In this document: piece after piece, positions 30,780 through 39,622 of the stretch | Numbering within the stretch: the stretch's first letter is position 1 | Layout of the letters: the number at the start of each line of letters is the position of its first letter | DNA from: Psococerastis gibbosa | Taxonomy: Eukaryota; Arthropoda; Insecta; Psocodea; Psocidae | Direction: 5' to 3' | DNA length: 64,000 nt | Assembly: GCA_963971405.1 (NCBI GenBank) | Contig: OZ020488.1 | Location: forward strand, 3,348,001 to 3,412,000 | Program-made: the position numbers and the translations under genes | Notes under the pieces: generated by a model | The model's input: the letters and a program-made list of their open reading frames with translations, nothing else | Told to the model about the DNA's origin: nothing | The model's database searches: none

Positions 30780-31260
30780 TTTGCCTCATAGTGAGATTCT
30801 CCAAAGTGACTTCGTGGAACTTCATCATACTTAAAATTTTAGAATTGTAAGGACAAAGTTGACAAGTTTAGGATGTCGGGTGTATATAAACTCAGCTGTA
30901 AGGATTGTGATGCTAGCTATATTGGTCAATGTGGACGCAACTGCAGAGATAGATTGAACGAGCACTGTTCTAACAAGGGGAAAATTCTCGATAGGTTAGA
31001 GAGTATAGAAATAAACAAGGCTTTACACAATAATGAAAATCTAACCAATGAGATAATTTTCCAAAATTGCTCCCCACTCCTAATGTTATGTTCCCAACCC
31101 CGCCCCCCTCCTACCAATTAATATTGTATCCCGACCCCCCTTGGCGTGTTTCATTTGTTTGCTTATGTTTGATGATGGTATCTTACCGAAACCGGTCACT
31201 GTTAATATATTTTATTGTGGATCAGTTGCGTCTCATTCTTTCTACAATTTTAAGCCCTTA
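30780..31260 (+). mobile_element. Penelope-like element, 3' part with GIY-YIG domain
   Basis: The frame around 30837-31121 reads NCKDKVDKFRMSGVYKLSC, KDCDASYIGQCGRNCRDRLN, EHCSNKGKILDRLES. GVYKL.C..C...YIGQ.GR...R..EH is the GIY-YIG endonuclease of Penelope-like elements, where it follows the reverse transcriptase; the GVY and YIG motifs and the R of GRNCRDR are visible. The reverse transcriptase is absent, so the copy is truncated. A hammerhead-like segment at 31165-31205 lies downstream, and the 30790-30815 stretch (GACTTCGTGGAACTT) is shared with the insertion at 1910-2109. Confidence 0.8.
31165..31205 (+). ncRNA. Degenerate hammerhead-like motif in the Penelope-like 3' end
   Basis: It aligns base by base with the motif at 2019-2063: GATGATGG, GAAACCGGTCACT and the following TTATTGTGGATCA block. 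Stem II is GGTA (31177-31180) with TACC (31184-31187) around a 3-nt loop, where the other copy has GGAT with ATCC. The stem therefore changed on both sides while pairing was kept. The core departs from consensus and stem I is weaker, so this copy is probably inactive. Confidence 0.5.
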
Positions 31261-31624
31261 TTTGCAACGGAGGTCTCCCCTAGAAAGTCGAAGCTCGAAA
31301 CTCGCCATGCTGAAAGATCCATCCTAGAGTTCTATGCATGTCGGAGAGATGGGACACTCACTCCTGCCAAGGAAAGTTTTTAATTTTTGGTGCCACCTGC
31401 TGGCAACGTCTTCGTCGACTAATACACATGTTCGCCCAACTGACATTATTTATTCTTCTTATTTTCTGCTGTATTTGAAAGTACTCTTTCAGATCGATCA
31501 GGGCCCAACAGCCTGGATTATACTGTACTGTACCACCATCTGACTCCGGCCGTAAAACCATTTTGTAATTATTTTATATAGAAAGTTTAAGGGACAGGAA
31601 CATCCAATAACAAACGAAAAAAAA
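31261..31624. other. Unassigned stretch after the Penelope-like element
   Basis: Short overlapping frames of up to 80 codons; nothing recognised. Confidence 0.4.
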
Positions 31625-31835
31625 CTTACTTACTTCTTAGTACAGGGCTTCCAGCTCAGGTGATGCCGACTGCCTGATGTCTCAGAAATGCCCTTGACGC
31701 TAGTGCCCACATGTTCGGAGTGCACAGGATCTTTTGATGTGCGCCCTCCTTTTGTCCAACCTGATCCCGTAGTTTGTCCCGTAGTGTGCATGGGGCCGAG
31801 CACTGCAGGAGAATGTGTTCTAGTGTTTCATTAGC
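31625..31835 (-). mobile_element. LINE C-terminus with (AAGT)n tail
   Basis: Minus frame: NETLEHILLQCSAPCTLRDK, LRDQVGQKEG and ILCTPNMWALASRAFLRHQA with the end VGIT, stop. ETLEHILLQC is the zinc-motif second half found after RNase H. The tail AAGAAGTAAGTAAGT follows, as in the LINE at 9925. Only the last 60 or so codons remain. Confidence 0.7.
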
Positions 31836-32335
31836 TAGAAGCTAGCTAGCTAGAAAAACTACTTGTACCGAATAACAACGGCATAGAAAATAATGAGGCT
31901 AGACATAATTAAACAGGAGAAAGATTTTTATCTTAATGGATAATTAAATGAACGATTATTACGTCTTTATAATCATAACTTCCCATTAAGTTTTCTCATC
32001 ACTTTCTTGGAAGCTTCTCGCCTTAAAATCATTGCAGGTACCCTAGGCTATATTGGTATATCGTCGAAAAACGGAAGCTGGGGATGTCTGGATGTATTTA
32101 AATTTCTCGCACTTCTGTTGTACTCACAGTTACTAGAGGATACTAAATATTTTTAACCTACCATTTAAAATATGTAGTCAGTTCTTTTGAAACATAAGTA
32201 CTTATTCCTAGGGTAGCAAGACGACCCTCCACAACTCAGTCATAGTCATATTTAGAACTACGCGGCATTATAACAGAGGCAGAAGAAAAAATGTCTAACC
32301 TGATCAGATTTCCCGGCCACAGAACTTTCTAATTG
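31836..32335. other. AT-rich stretch, no gene seen
   Basis: A short GCTAGCTAGCTAG run at about 31838. Nothing else recognised. Confidence 0.45.
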
Positions 32336-32415
32336 AATGTAAGAAGGGGCTTTAATAGCCCTCACTCCGCTAAGTTGGTTTAGTATTAGAACAAAAGTCA
32401 ATATTCAGTTATATT
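32336..32415 (+). repeat. tRNA-derived SINE 1, body and tail only
   Basis: GGGGCTTTAATAGCCCTCAC, TCCGCTAAGTTGG, TTTAGTATTAGAACAAAAGT, CAATATT: matches the 3' part of 54998-55215. Confidence 0.6.
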
Positions 32416-33362
32416 CTGGATCCATCCGGTATGGGATGAAAGTACAATTATTGAGGGGGCGATGTTTGATATTTGTAGTTTAAGTATATTTTGTAGTTTA
32501 ATAACACACCCTGCCTATATTACTCTATAATCCTTGTATATATATAATTCTATTCTATTATATGAGGTATAATACTGGATACTCCTTTAGGCTGGCTTAA
32601 TAATAGAATCAAATTGATAATTTATTTTGAAATTAGTCCCAATCAGAATCTCCTAGCAATTCATTCAAATAATAAGGTAAGCAGTACGGTACTGCCTTAG
32701 TTCTAGCACAATTGCGATTGTATAATCGTCATTCTGTAGTAGGGACTCAATTACAATTCGGAAGCAAACTACGGTATTGTCCCGCTCAAAACTCATTTTA
32801 CTGAAAAAGGAAAAAAAGAAGCATTGTGCGATAATTACTTGGAATATAGCTGACGGGGGAGGCTCTCCCTGTCCCTTTATGAAACTTTTCTCCCTTACTG
32901 CTTCTTTGTTCCAGCCGCGTCTTGGAATTTTCCGCCAACTTGTTGAATGAGAGGTAAGCATTGCTCGAACCAAAGATATGAGAATACAATGGAAAAAGAG
33001 AAAATTTTTTTTTACTGCTAAGCTTATGCCTTTTCAGATTTAAAGAGGTGTCAATAGTGATCCAAAAGACATAGCAGGTTTTATATCCTTTGTTTTGCAT
33101 TTTTCAGCAACAATTGTTGATTGAGAAGCAGCAAAGATGCAGAACACAATGGGAAAGGCGTAAAAATATGGATTTTAGTACTTAGCTTATGTCTTTTTAG
33201 ATGTATAGACATTATAATATTTGTCCAAAAACCCTGAGGCAAGAAGCACAGCGGTTTTCACTCTTACAGTTGCTTTGAATTTATCACCAACAGCAAATAC
33301 GTTATGAATACGGACGATTTGGTCGCCAGCGATCCGTTGAAAAATTCGTCATGGGAGCAAAT
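32416..33362. other. Unassigned stretch
   Basis: Two related phrases (AAGCTTATGCCTTTTCAGAT near 33021 and TAGCTTATGTCTTTTTAGAT near 33183, each followed by GTCCAAAA/GTGATCCAAAAG) indicate a diverged tandem duplication of about 160 bp at 32930-33270. No convincing exon. Confidence 0.4.
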
Positions 33363-33520
33363 GTGTAAATAAATAAATAAATAAGGACTTTTTTTGTTCT
33401 ACTACTAAGCCAACTTAGCGGAGTCAGGGCTATAAAGCCCTCACTTAACACTCAACTAGGAAAGCCCGGGACCACCTGCTTTACATGCCCTCCGAAGCAT
33501 GGCCAGAAAATGCAGGAAGT
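33363..33520 (-). repeat. tRNA-derived SINE 1, copy c (minus)
   Basis: The tail AAATAAATAAATAAGGACTT lies at the plus-left side, then AAGCCAACTTAGCGGAGTC, GGGCTATAAAGCCCTCACTT, CTAGGAAAGCCCGGGACC and CCTCCGAAGCATGGCC. The body is one of the best preserved. Confidence 0.7.
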
Positions 33521-33822
33521 GTAGGGTAATGGTGGTACACCTGCCTAAATCGCAGTGATTGGCTGGGCGTGATTGCTAATGGCCATGGGTATGCGCCGTG
33601 CCAATCAGAGGAAGGTGCTTTGCCACGTTGGAATTATATACGAAAGTCCTCAATATCTTATAGGGACGGTGATGTCAACTTCTTAATGGTTGCATGAAAA
33701 AGTCAGGAAAGTGGATAAGAGGTGTGGCGAATTCTGGAGAATTTGAAAAAAAAACTAAATGGCAACCGAGGTCAAGCCCCTTAAGTCGAGCCTGTTCCTC
33801 AGTATATAGTGTATAGTTATAG

Positions 33823-34150
33823 CTAATAAATAAATAATGACTTTTTTGTTATTATGTCAAACTAGTGGAGTTACCGGGACCGCCTGCATTACATGCTATT
33901 TGAAGCATGGCCCGAAAATGTAGCCGGTGTGAGACCCGAATCAACAACCTTTCAACAACCGCGTCCGGAAGGATGGTGGCCACTCACTTGGAGACCTGTT
34001 CCAGATTAAAACTTCTTCCTGCCGACACAACGAGGCGCTACTGGGAGGCTCGGCGTCTAATGGCCCAACTGCCACAGACGGGCGTTGGCTAAACTAAACT
34101 AAACTAAACAACCTTTCAGGTGAAAGTGGGAGTCAGAGCCACCAGGTTGG
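33823..34150 (-). repeat. tRNA-derived SINE 1, copy d, split by a LINE tail
   Basis: SINE parts are 33823-33954 (tail, body and GTGTGAGACCCGAATCAACA) and 34107-34150 (ACAACCTTTCAGGTGAAAGT, GGGAGTCAGAGCC). Joined across the insert they give the head order seen in the plus copies (GAAAGGTTGTTGGTTCGAGT). It contains the LINE tail at 33955-34106. Confidence 0.75.
33955..34106 (+). mobile_element. Extremely 5'-truncated LINE I1 tail inside SINE 1
   Basis: A 152-bp insert flanked by a 12-bp TSD AACAACCTTTCA (33943-33954 and 34107-34118). It encodes the last residues of the LINE: THLETCSRLKLLPADTTRRY, WEARRLMAQLPQTGVG, stop, then (CTAAA)n. This is the same end as at 9925-10525 (YWAAWRRMAEMPRTGVG). 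The 61-codon frame from 33907 begins in the SINE, so its first residues are not LINE protein. Confidence 0.85.
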
Positions 34151-34865
34151 CTGGTAGAGTAGCCCTTCGGGGCTTAAGCTCGCCTAATATAAAGCCGTTT
34201 TTCATTTCATTTCACTACTCTACTTGTCCCAACTAGCTGTCGCACTTGTTCACCCATTACTATACTATGTCATTCTATTCTGCAGACATTTCCCCTCGAG
34301 GGACGTGGAGGGGTAGCGAGAAGAGGGGATGCATTAGGAGAGTGCTGAGCCTCACTTAAACAATTAAGCACGTGTCGGCAAGCTAAGTGCTGCAGGAAGT
34401 TCGTTGTCTAGGTTATATTCCCGAAGGTCGCAGTACGGGGGGGGGGGGTGGCGTTTACACAATATTGAGAAATCCAAGGGCAAAGGGGGCAACGCATATA
34501 CATACTGTATATATAGGATTGGAATTGTAACGTAGTGTTGATACATTTATTACTCCACTGAACTTACTGAACATCACTTAGGGTGGGTCAGTTTATTGCT
34601 TTCCAATTTTTTTAAAAAGCTTATACTCATACATGCAATAGGCTACTTGACAATTTTTGAAACCTGTTATAATGGATAACCCTCGAAGATTTATTTTATA
34701 CACTTTAAAATAATTTTTACCCTAAAAAAATCGTTATTTAGTAGGGTAAGAAATATTTTTTTACTGTATTATTATTGTTAATCTATAAGCTACAGTACCT
34801 TATACAATATATGTTATATTCTATTGTTGCAAGCCTAGGTATTACAAAAATGTATCAGATTACAA
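34151..34865. other. Unassigned stretch
   Basis: It begins with a short segment ending in a CATTTCATTTC tail (34150-34213) that resembles another SINE 3' end. A G-run lies at 34437-34448. No gene seen. Confidence 0.4.
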
Positions 34866-34945
34866 CACGTCCCCGATCGCATGGTGTGTAGAGACAAGTA
34901 CAAGCACGCTAGATACCACCTTGCCACCGCAGCCTATTGATGTAT
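34866..34945 (-). repeat. tRNA-derived SINE 2, head only (minus)
   Basis: CCCCGATCGCATGGTGTGT, GTACAAGCACGCT, ACCACCTTGCCACCGC: reverse complement of the A-box side of SINE 2 (GGTGGCAAGGTGGT, GCGTGCTTGTAC). Confidence 0.55.
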
Positions 34946-35358
34946 GGCCACTATGGCAGAGAAATAAAACACTGTAGCCTCACCACTTTTGTGATTTTCT
35001 CACATTACTTAATATAGTACAATATAATGTAACTTGAAACAACGCAAGGCGAAGTCTGTAAATAGGTACATGTACAAACATTAGACACATTCGAATTAAG
35101 GCATAGCGGTTTTTGCGCAGTGTTTATTTTCACATTTTCGGTCCGATAAAGAGAACGAAAAACTAAAAATTTTACTTGTAAACAATATATTCATTCTACT
35201 TCATTGAATAGTAGGCAAAAGGAAAGCTAGGCAGTTTTCACCTCTACATATACAAAATATAAAACCAACTACAGACTTCTGCACTTGACCTTTCGTGGAA
35301 TAAGCCTACCTTTTTCACAGTTTGTAGAAACCCCGGCTGTGAAGTTCAATTTTCCCCT

Positions 35359-35691
35359 CTACATTTGACATGTACAAATAATATGCTTATTTTTACGCGC
35401 GCCTTTGTTTTGCCTTTCCTTTGCAGCATTTCCAGATTCCTTTGATGTCAGAAGTTTGTAGAATAAGCTATGCCAATCTGCACGGGATCCTGCTGAGAGA
35501 AAGTAAACTTTGAAATGTGAATTGAGGTCATTTTTTATGAAATCTTCAACAAATTTTGAATACCTACAGTATACGATATTTGCAATTACAAAGGCTTTCA
35601 CGGTTGGAGTATCAGTAAAATCTGGACTGATGGGCTGTGGTTGATCTAGCAGCGTACTTTCAAACGTTTCGTCAACATCTGTGGTTGACAT
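35359..35691 (-). CDS. Repeat-associated ORF of unknown family Q, longest copy
   Basis: A 110-codon frame begins with ATG and reads MSTTDVDETFESTLLDQPQP, then ISPDFTDTPTVKAFVIANIV, FVEDFIKNDLNSHFKVYFLS, AGSRADWHSLFYKLLTSKES and a basic end KERQNKGARKNK. The first 25 residues are nearly the same as those encoded at 39395-39622 (MSTTDIDETFENTLLDRPQP), with scraps at 19036-19150 and 9836-9880. No domain recognised, no signal peptide or membrane segment. The middle part looks folded (hydrophobic and charged residues alternate), the end nuclear-signal-like. It may be part of a DNA-transposon protein, a dispersed host paralogue or a retrogene. Confidence 0.4.
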   Translation of the reverse strand: MSTTDVDETFESTLLDQPQPISPDFTDTPTVKAFVIANIVYCRYSKFVEDFIKNDLNSHFKVYFLSAGSRADWHSLFYKLLTSKESGNAAKERQNKGARKNKHIICTCQM

Positions 35692-35847
35692 CTTGATTGG
35701 TATAATACGCAGAGGCTCAGTTGCTTCATCAGATGATATGTTTTAATTAATATCCTTGTTATTTAGCAAAAAAATCAAATTTAACTCAGGATATAGATTG
35801 AGTTAGAAGAAATGTGCCTCTAAATTTTAATATATAGGCTATAATAT

Positions 35848-36035
35848 GTAGAGTAGTGGTACGGACTCCGGCGTTCATCTGAAAGGTTATTGGTTCGGGT
35901 CTCACATTCTTCTGACCATTTTTCGGATGGCATGTAAAGCAGGCGGTCCCGGCCCTTTCAAGTTGAGAGAGGGCTTTGTAGCTCTAACTTCGCTATATTG
36001 GCTTAGTAATAGAACAAAAAATCATTGATTTATAG
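35848..36035 (+). repeat. tRNA-derived SINE 1, copy e
   Basis: tRNA-like head (GTAGTGGTACGGACTCCGG, TATTGGTTCGGGTCTCAC, the latter a B box), then GGCATGTAAAGCAGGCGGTC, GAGAGGGCTTTGTAGCTC, TTCGCTATATTGGCTTAGTA, ATAGAACAAAAAATCATTG. Full-length. Confidence 0.75.
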
Positions 36036-36164
36036 TAAACTAGCAACATTTAGTCACACTTATGGATGGGCCATCCAAGATTCCGTTTGATTTTCAGTAT
36101 TTCACGCTTTTTTCCACTGTGGCCAAACGCTGAGTGGTCACCAAATTCTTCTTCAATTCTTCAA

Positions 36165-36225
36165 AATTCGTCCATATGGAAAATAAAGACATTTTTCTTT
36201 CTTTCCTTTCTTTCTTTCAAATCAA
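36165..36225 (+). repeat. Retroposon 3' end with (CTTT)n tail
   Basis: AATTCGTCCATATGGAAAA, TAAAGACATTTT then CTTT/CCTT repeats. The same end occurs at 43945-44015. Confidence 0.5.
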
Positions 36226-36604
36226 AAACATTTCTTCTAATTTGTGTGACCTCATTGGTGGTTTTATGGGAACAATATTTCCTATGAAATTAATTTTGCA
36301 CCAAAAACTGATAGTGCTGAGCTAGATTCTCTCTTTCTTGGTCCTGATATATACAGTATATACAATATACAAGTACACACTGACGTTACGATCGAACGCC
36401 GGTGATCTGTTGAGAAATTTGGTACAAATGGGCTGGTGATTGGTTGGTGGACAAAGCAATCCATTTCTGAACGCTTAGCCGAAGAAAGCTACAGGTGACT
36501 GAAGGTGTAACGAGGGGAAACGGTGCCCCTGCGACAAGTTGACTCACCAGCCCATTTGCTTCATGACTAATTCTCAGCAGATCACGTTCGAATCGTCCGT
36601 GAAC

Positions 36605-36925
36605 CTGACTTTAATTTACTTACCCCGTGCCGCTGCAGCCCATGGACATGCTCTATACTTCGCGCCATTCCGCCCGGTCCAATGCCATACGATGCATATT
36701 ACAGCATTTCTCAGCATCTTATCTCGACGTCATCTTGCCATCTTAGCCTAGGTCTGCCCACCCATCTTCTGCCCTGAGTTGCCGTCTGCAAGGATCACCT
36801 TGTCGCTCAGCCATCTGGCATGCGTGCCACGTGTTCCAGTCGTCTGACACGAGCTTTCATCACCTCAGCCCCTGTGGTAGGCTTCGTAGAGGGTACACAG
36901 CTTCTTGCGCCACTTTCTGTTTTCG
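36605..36925 (-). mobile_element. LINE C-terminal fragment (minus), different from its neighbour
   Basis: On the minus strand the frames give VMKARVRRLEHVARMPDG-like text, LADGNSGQKMGGQT and KMARRRDKMLRNAVICIVWH before WTGRNGAKYRACPWAAA. RRLEHVARMP corresponds to the WLGHVERMP motif near the end of LINE ORF2. Frames are interrupted several times. Confidence 0.6.
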
Positions 36926-36943
36926 CACAGATTCCCCCTCTTA

Positions 36944-37122
36944 CTTCCTACTTACTCCTTGGCGCTTCGGCCCGTGACGGGTCTTGGCCTGTTCTGACAG
37001 ATCACGGTCCGGCGCTCTCCTTCGCCAGTCATCGACCCCAAGGGTCGCCAGATCCACTTCGACTTCGTCCAGCCATCGCATCCGTGGCCGTCCCACTTCC
37101 CTCCTCTTAGCCAACATATAAT
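36944..37122 (-). mobile_element. LINE C-terminus (RTE-like), copy 2
   Basis: Minus frame: AKRREVGRPRMRWLDEVEVD, LATLGVDDWRRRAPDRDLSE, QAKTRHGPKR, ending at a TTAC-rich tail on the plus-left side. VGRPRxRWLDxVExDLxxLGVxxWRxxAxDR is diagnostic of this LINE group. It ends about 40 bp upstream of the exon at 37165, antisense to it. Confidence 0.85.
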
Positions 37123-37164
37123 ACATTTATTTAGTGTAAATTAACTGATGCTTTATTGTTGCAG

Positions 37165-37249
37165 TGGTTGAGACTGGTCGCGGGGCCATGTTGACCGCGC
37201 TCATCGTTTTGGTTTTCCTGGCGCCGGTCCTGCAACACACAACTGCCGC
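37165..37249 (+). CDS. Host exon with start codon and signal peptide
   Basis: The exon lies between the acceptor TTTATTGTTGCAG (ending 37164, with TTAAC at 37141-37145 as a possible branch site) and a consensus donor GTAAGT (37250-37255). ATG at 37188 opens a frame with the hydrophobic core LTALIVLVFLAPVL and a small-residue end TTAA, a textbook secretory signal peptide with cleavage likely after TTA. The exon closes after two bases of a codon (GC), so the next exon starts in phase 2. It is about 60 percent G+C in an AT-rich setting. The first 23 nt would be 5' untranslated. The mature protein is not visible: no partner exon with compatible phase was recognised downstream. Gene identity unknown. 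Confidence 0.65.
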
Positions 37250-37382
37250 GTAAGTATATTAGAACAATTAATGAGCCAAAACAGCAAGGTGGTTAAAGTT
37301 CGAATGTTATTCTTCAATGGTTCCGGGAATTCGGCAGAGGTTAGTGACGTCATTGTCTCTTCTTATCTGGCTGGATACACAT

Positions 37383-37665
37383 CAGGGGCGTAAAGTGGGG
37401 GGGGGGGCACGGTCCAACTTGCCCCCCAGCCTCGAGTAATGTAAGACGTGGTTCATGTCTCCCCGGGCCCCTTTGCAGTAATATGAATATAAGCACTCCT
37501 TTGTTATAGCTTTGTAAAATCTACAGCTATACTTTACTACTATTAAAATGCGTAAAACCCTAGTATTTTGCATTTATATCTTCAATTTTTCCTTATCCTG
37601 CCTGATGACGTCATATGGTACACTTAGTTTTGCCCCCGCCATCATTCCAAAACTTTACGCCTCTG
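37383..37665. mobile_element. hAT-like MITE family P with exact 8-bp TSD
   Basis: TSD ATACACAT at 37375-37382 and 37666-37673. The ends are CAGGGGCGTAAAGT and, in reverse, CAGAGGCGTAAAGT. The interior has AAAATGCGTAAAACCC and a CTTCAATTTTTCC block shared with 60579-61000 and 1590-1765. No transposase frame. It sits about 130 bp downstream of the signal-peptide exon, inside its presumed intron. Confidence 0.9.
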
Positions 37666-37863
37666 ATACACATGGTCTTTTGGAATACAATGGTGAAAAC
37701 TCCCAATACAGGCCTACCTTTGAACTGAATTTCCTTTAAAGGGGAACAGAAAATATAAAACCAAGGAAGAAAGGGAAGAATTTATGTGTTTACCTTAATG
37801 CAAACATGCCGGGACATGCGGTATAACGAGATACAATGTGGGCTCTACTTATTACGGGAATAG

Positions 37864-38182
37864 GGAGGTTGGAAATTTGAGCAAGAAAATTGTAAACGTC
37901 TTTTTGCAGGCGGCCATCATTAGTGTTTGCCGTAGTAGGCGGGATATGCCGATTCTAGAATATATCGTACTTAGTCTGCAGCATACTGTAGGGCCTACAT
38001 GTGAACTGTAGTATTATTACTTATTAAAGCGGGAGAGAGGTTGGAAATTTGAGCAAAGAAATTGTCAACGTCTTTTTTCAAGCGGAAAACATTAGTGTTT
38101 GCCGTAATAGGTGAGTTTTGCCGGTTCTGGCGTACATACTTCTGCATACTGTATTTGTGAATTGTACAAGGATTAGTACTGT
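37864..38182 (+). repeat. Tandem duplication of ~165 bp, units 1 and 2
   Basis: Unit 1 from about 37864 and unit 2 from about 38030 share GAGGTTGGAAATTTGAGCAA, GTCAACGTCTTTTT, CATTAGTGTTTGCCGTA, GCATACTGTA and TGTGAATTGTA. A third diverged unit (TTTGAGCAAATAATAG, GATTTTTGCCGTAGTA) lies at 39047-39150 on the far side of transposon M copy C. Confidence 0.65.
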
Positions 38183-39046
38183 AGTTATTGCTTTCCAATT
38201 TATACGTAGTATAAGGAACGCTTTGTGATTATGAATTTCGATTCCGAGATTTCAACGGATTTACATGTTTTGAGGTCCCAGGAACCCAAAAAAGTGTTTT
38301 TTACGAAATGTCTGTCTGTCGATCTGTCGCTCTGTCTGTCTGTCTGTTCGTCAATTTCCGGGCAAACTACTCGGGCGATTTTGATGCAATTCGGCATGTA
38401 GGTTCACAAAAATCATACCTCGAGACCATTTTATTTTTATTTTGGGCTAACTCAATTTGGGGGGTTTTATTCTCCAAAAACACCAAACAACGTCTAAAAA
38501 AATTATTTCTCAAAAACGGCTCCAACGATTTCTTTTAAATTCACATATATTGGAGTCGTTACTAATGTTAACAAAATGCGGGGGTTCGCTTGCCCCTTGA
38601 TAGTTTGCTTCTGGGGGTAAAAAAATAAAAATAACTAAATTTTAATGAAAAATGACTAAAAAATAATCTTTCTGCGAAACCTTTCAATCGATGATTTCTA
38701 CCTTCAGGCACGTTTAGGTGTTAAATTGAGTAACTAAACCGGACAGGTTGCTTTCCCAAGAAACTATTTGGTTTGTGCAAAAAAAAAATGTTTTTAAAAA
38801 AATGAAAATTCACGCTCAAATGCATTGCGTGCATGGCATTATTGCTGTGTGGTAATGTAATGTCCGACATATCTAAAATTTACTTCACCTCCATAGACGT
38901 CAGGTGGACAAACCCCCCCCCCCCCAAATGCCCGAAATTTAACAATAGGAAAATTATTTGCCATGAAATTACTCATTTTCTCTATCTAATATAATTGATA
39001 AATTGAAAAGCATGTTCGAGTTAACTCGGACCGATTCTTTAAGTGA
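38183..39046 (-). mobile_element. TIR transposon family M, copy C (minus)
   Basis: It runs from ATTGCTTTCCAATTTATACG (38187) to ATAAATTGAAAAGCATG..CTCGGACCGATTCTTT (39046). All blocks of copies A and B are in reverse order: GGGTTCCTGGG family text, TGTC tract at 38310-38347, AACTCAATTTGGGGGGTTTT, TGCCCCTTGATAGTTTGC, C-run at 38916-38926. It separates tandem units 2 and 3. Least disturbed copy of the three. Confidence 0.75.
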
Positions 39047-39188
39047 TGGCGAAGAAATTGTATATTTGAGCAAATAATAGTTTACTGATTTTTGCCGTAG
39101 TAACATGGTGTAATATGCTAATTTTGGAACATATTTTTTTAAGCCCACTTTTTCTTGCTCTTTACTATTATGAAATTATTCCGATTTA

Positions 39189-39324
39189 AGCCATACATCG
39201 CAGCAGAAAAATTACTGTAAGTTGACTGAGGCGAAAACAGCCATCTTGCAAATGATGACTGGTGTTCGCATTATTAGTGTACCTCAGTCAACTTACCAAG
39301 ATTTTTCTGCTGTGATGTATGGCT
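39189..39324. mobile_element. Short MITE with ~43-bp TIRs
   Basis: Left arm AGCCATACATCGCAGCAGAA.. and the right arm in reverse AGCCATACATCACAGCAGAA.. are complementary through GTAAGTTGACTGAGG with few mismatches. Spacer of about 45 bp. No second copy in the window, and the TSD is not clear. Confidence 0.65.
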
Positions 39325-39394
39325 AAACTCATCATAGTTTTAATAAAATACCTTAAATTTAATAAAGTACCTTAAATTCTCTTATTCCTATGCC

Positions 39395-39622
39395 TTACTT
39401 CTTATTTCTTCCGGATTGAAATAATCCAGACGATAATCGTACGATATAATTATAAAGCCTTTGACGGCCGGAGTTACTTGGTGCAGCAGTAGAATCCGAG
39501 TTGACTGGCTGTGGTCGATCTAAAAGCGTATTTTCAAACGTTTCGTCAATATCTGTGGTCGACATCTTCAGTGGCAAGAAGTGGAAAGACGAGGGACTAT
39601 GGTATTCAACCCTGAACAACAC
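39395..39622 (-). pseudogene. Unknown ORF family Q, second copy
   Basis: The frame contains MSTTDIDETFENTLLDRPQP, VNSDSTAAPSNSGRQRLYNY. It is the counterpart of 35359-35691 for its first part. After about the 40th shared residue the DNA remains similar (GTCAAAGGCTTTATAATTAT against GTGAAAGCCTTTGTAATTGC) while the protein frame differs, so one of the two copies has shifted frame. Two sister copies 4 kb apart on one strand. Confidence 0.4.

Noticed and set aside
35359-39622. Known transposase or gag-like protein for ORF family Q
   Set aside because: No catalytic triad, zinc knuckle or other motif could be seen, so no function or viral origin is assigned.
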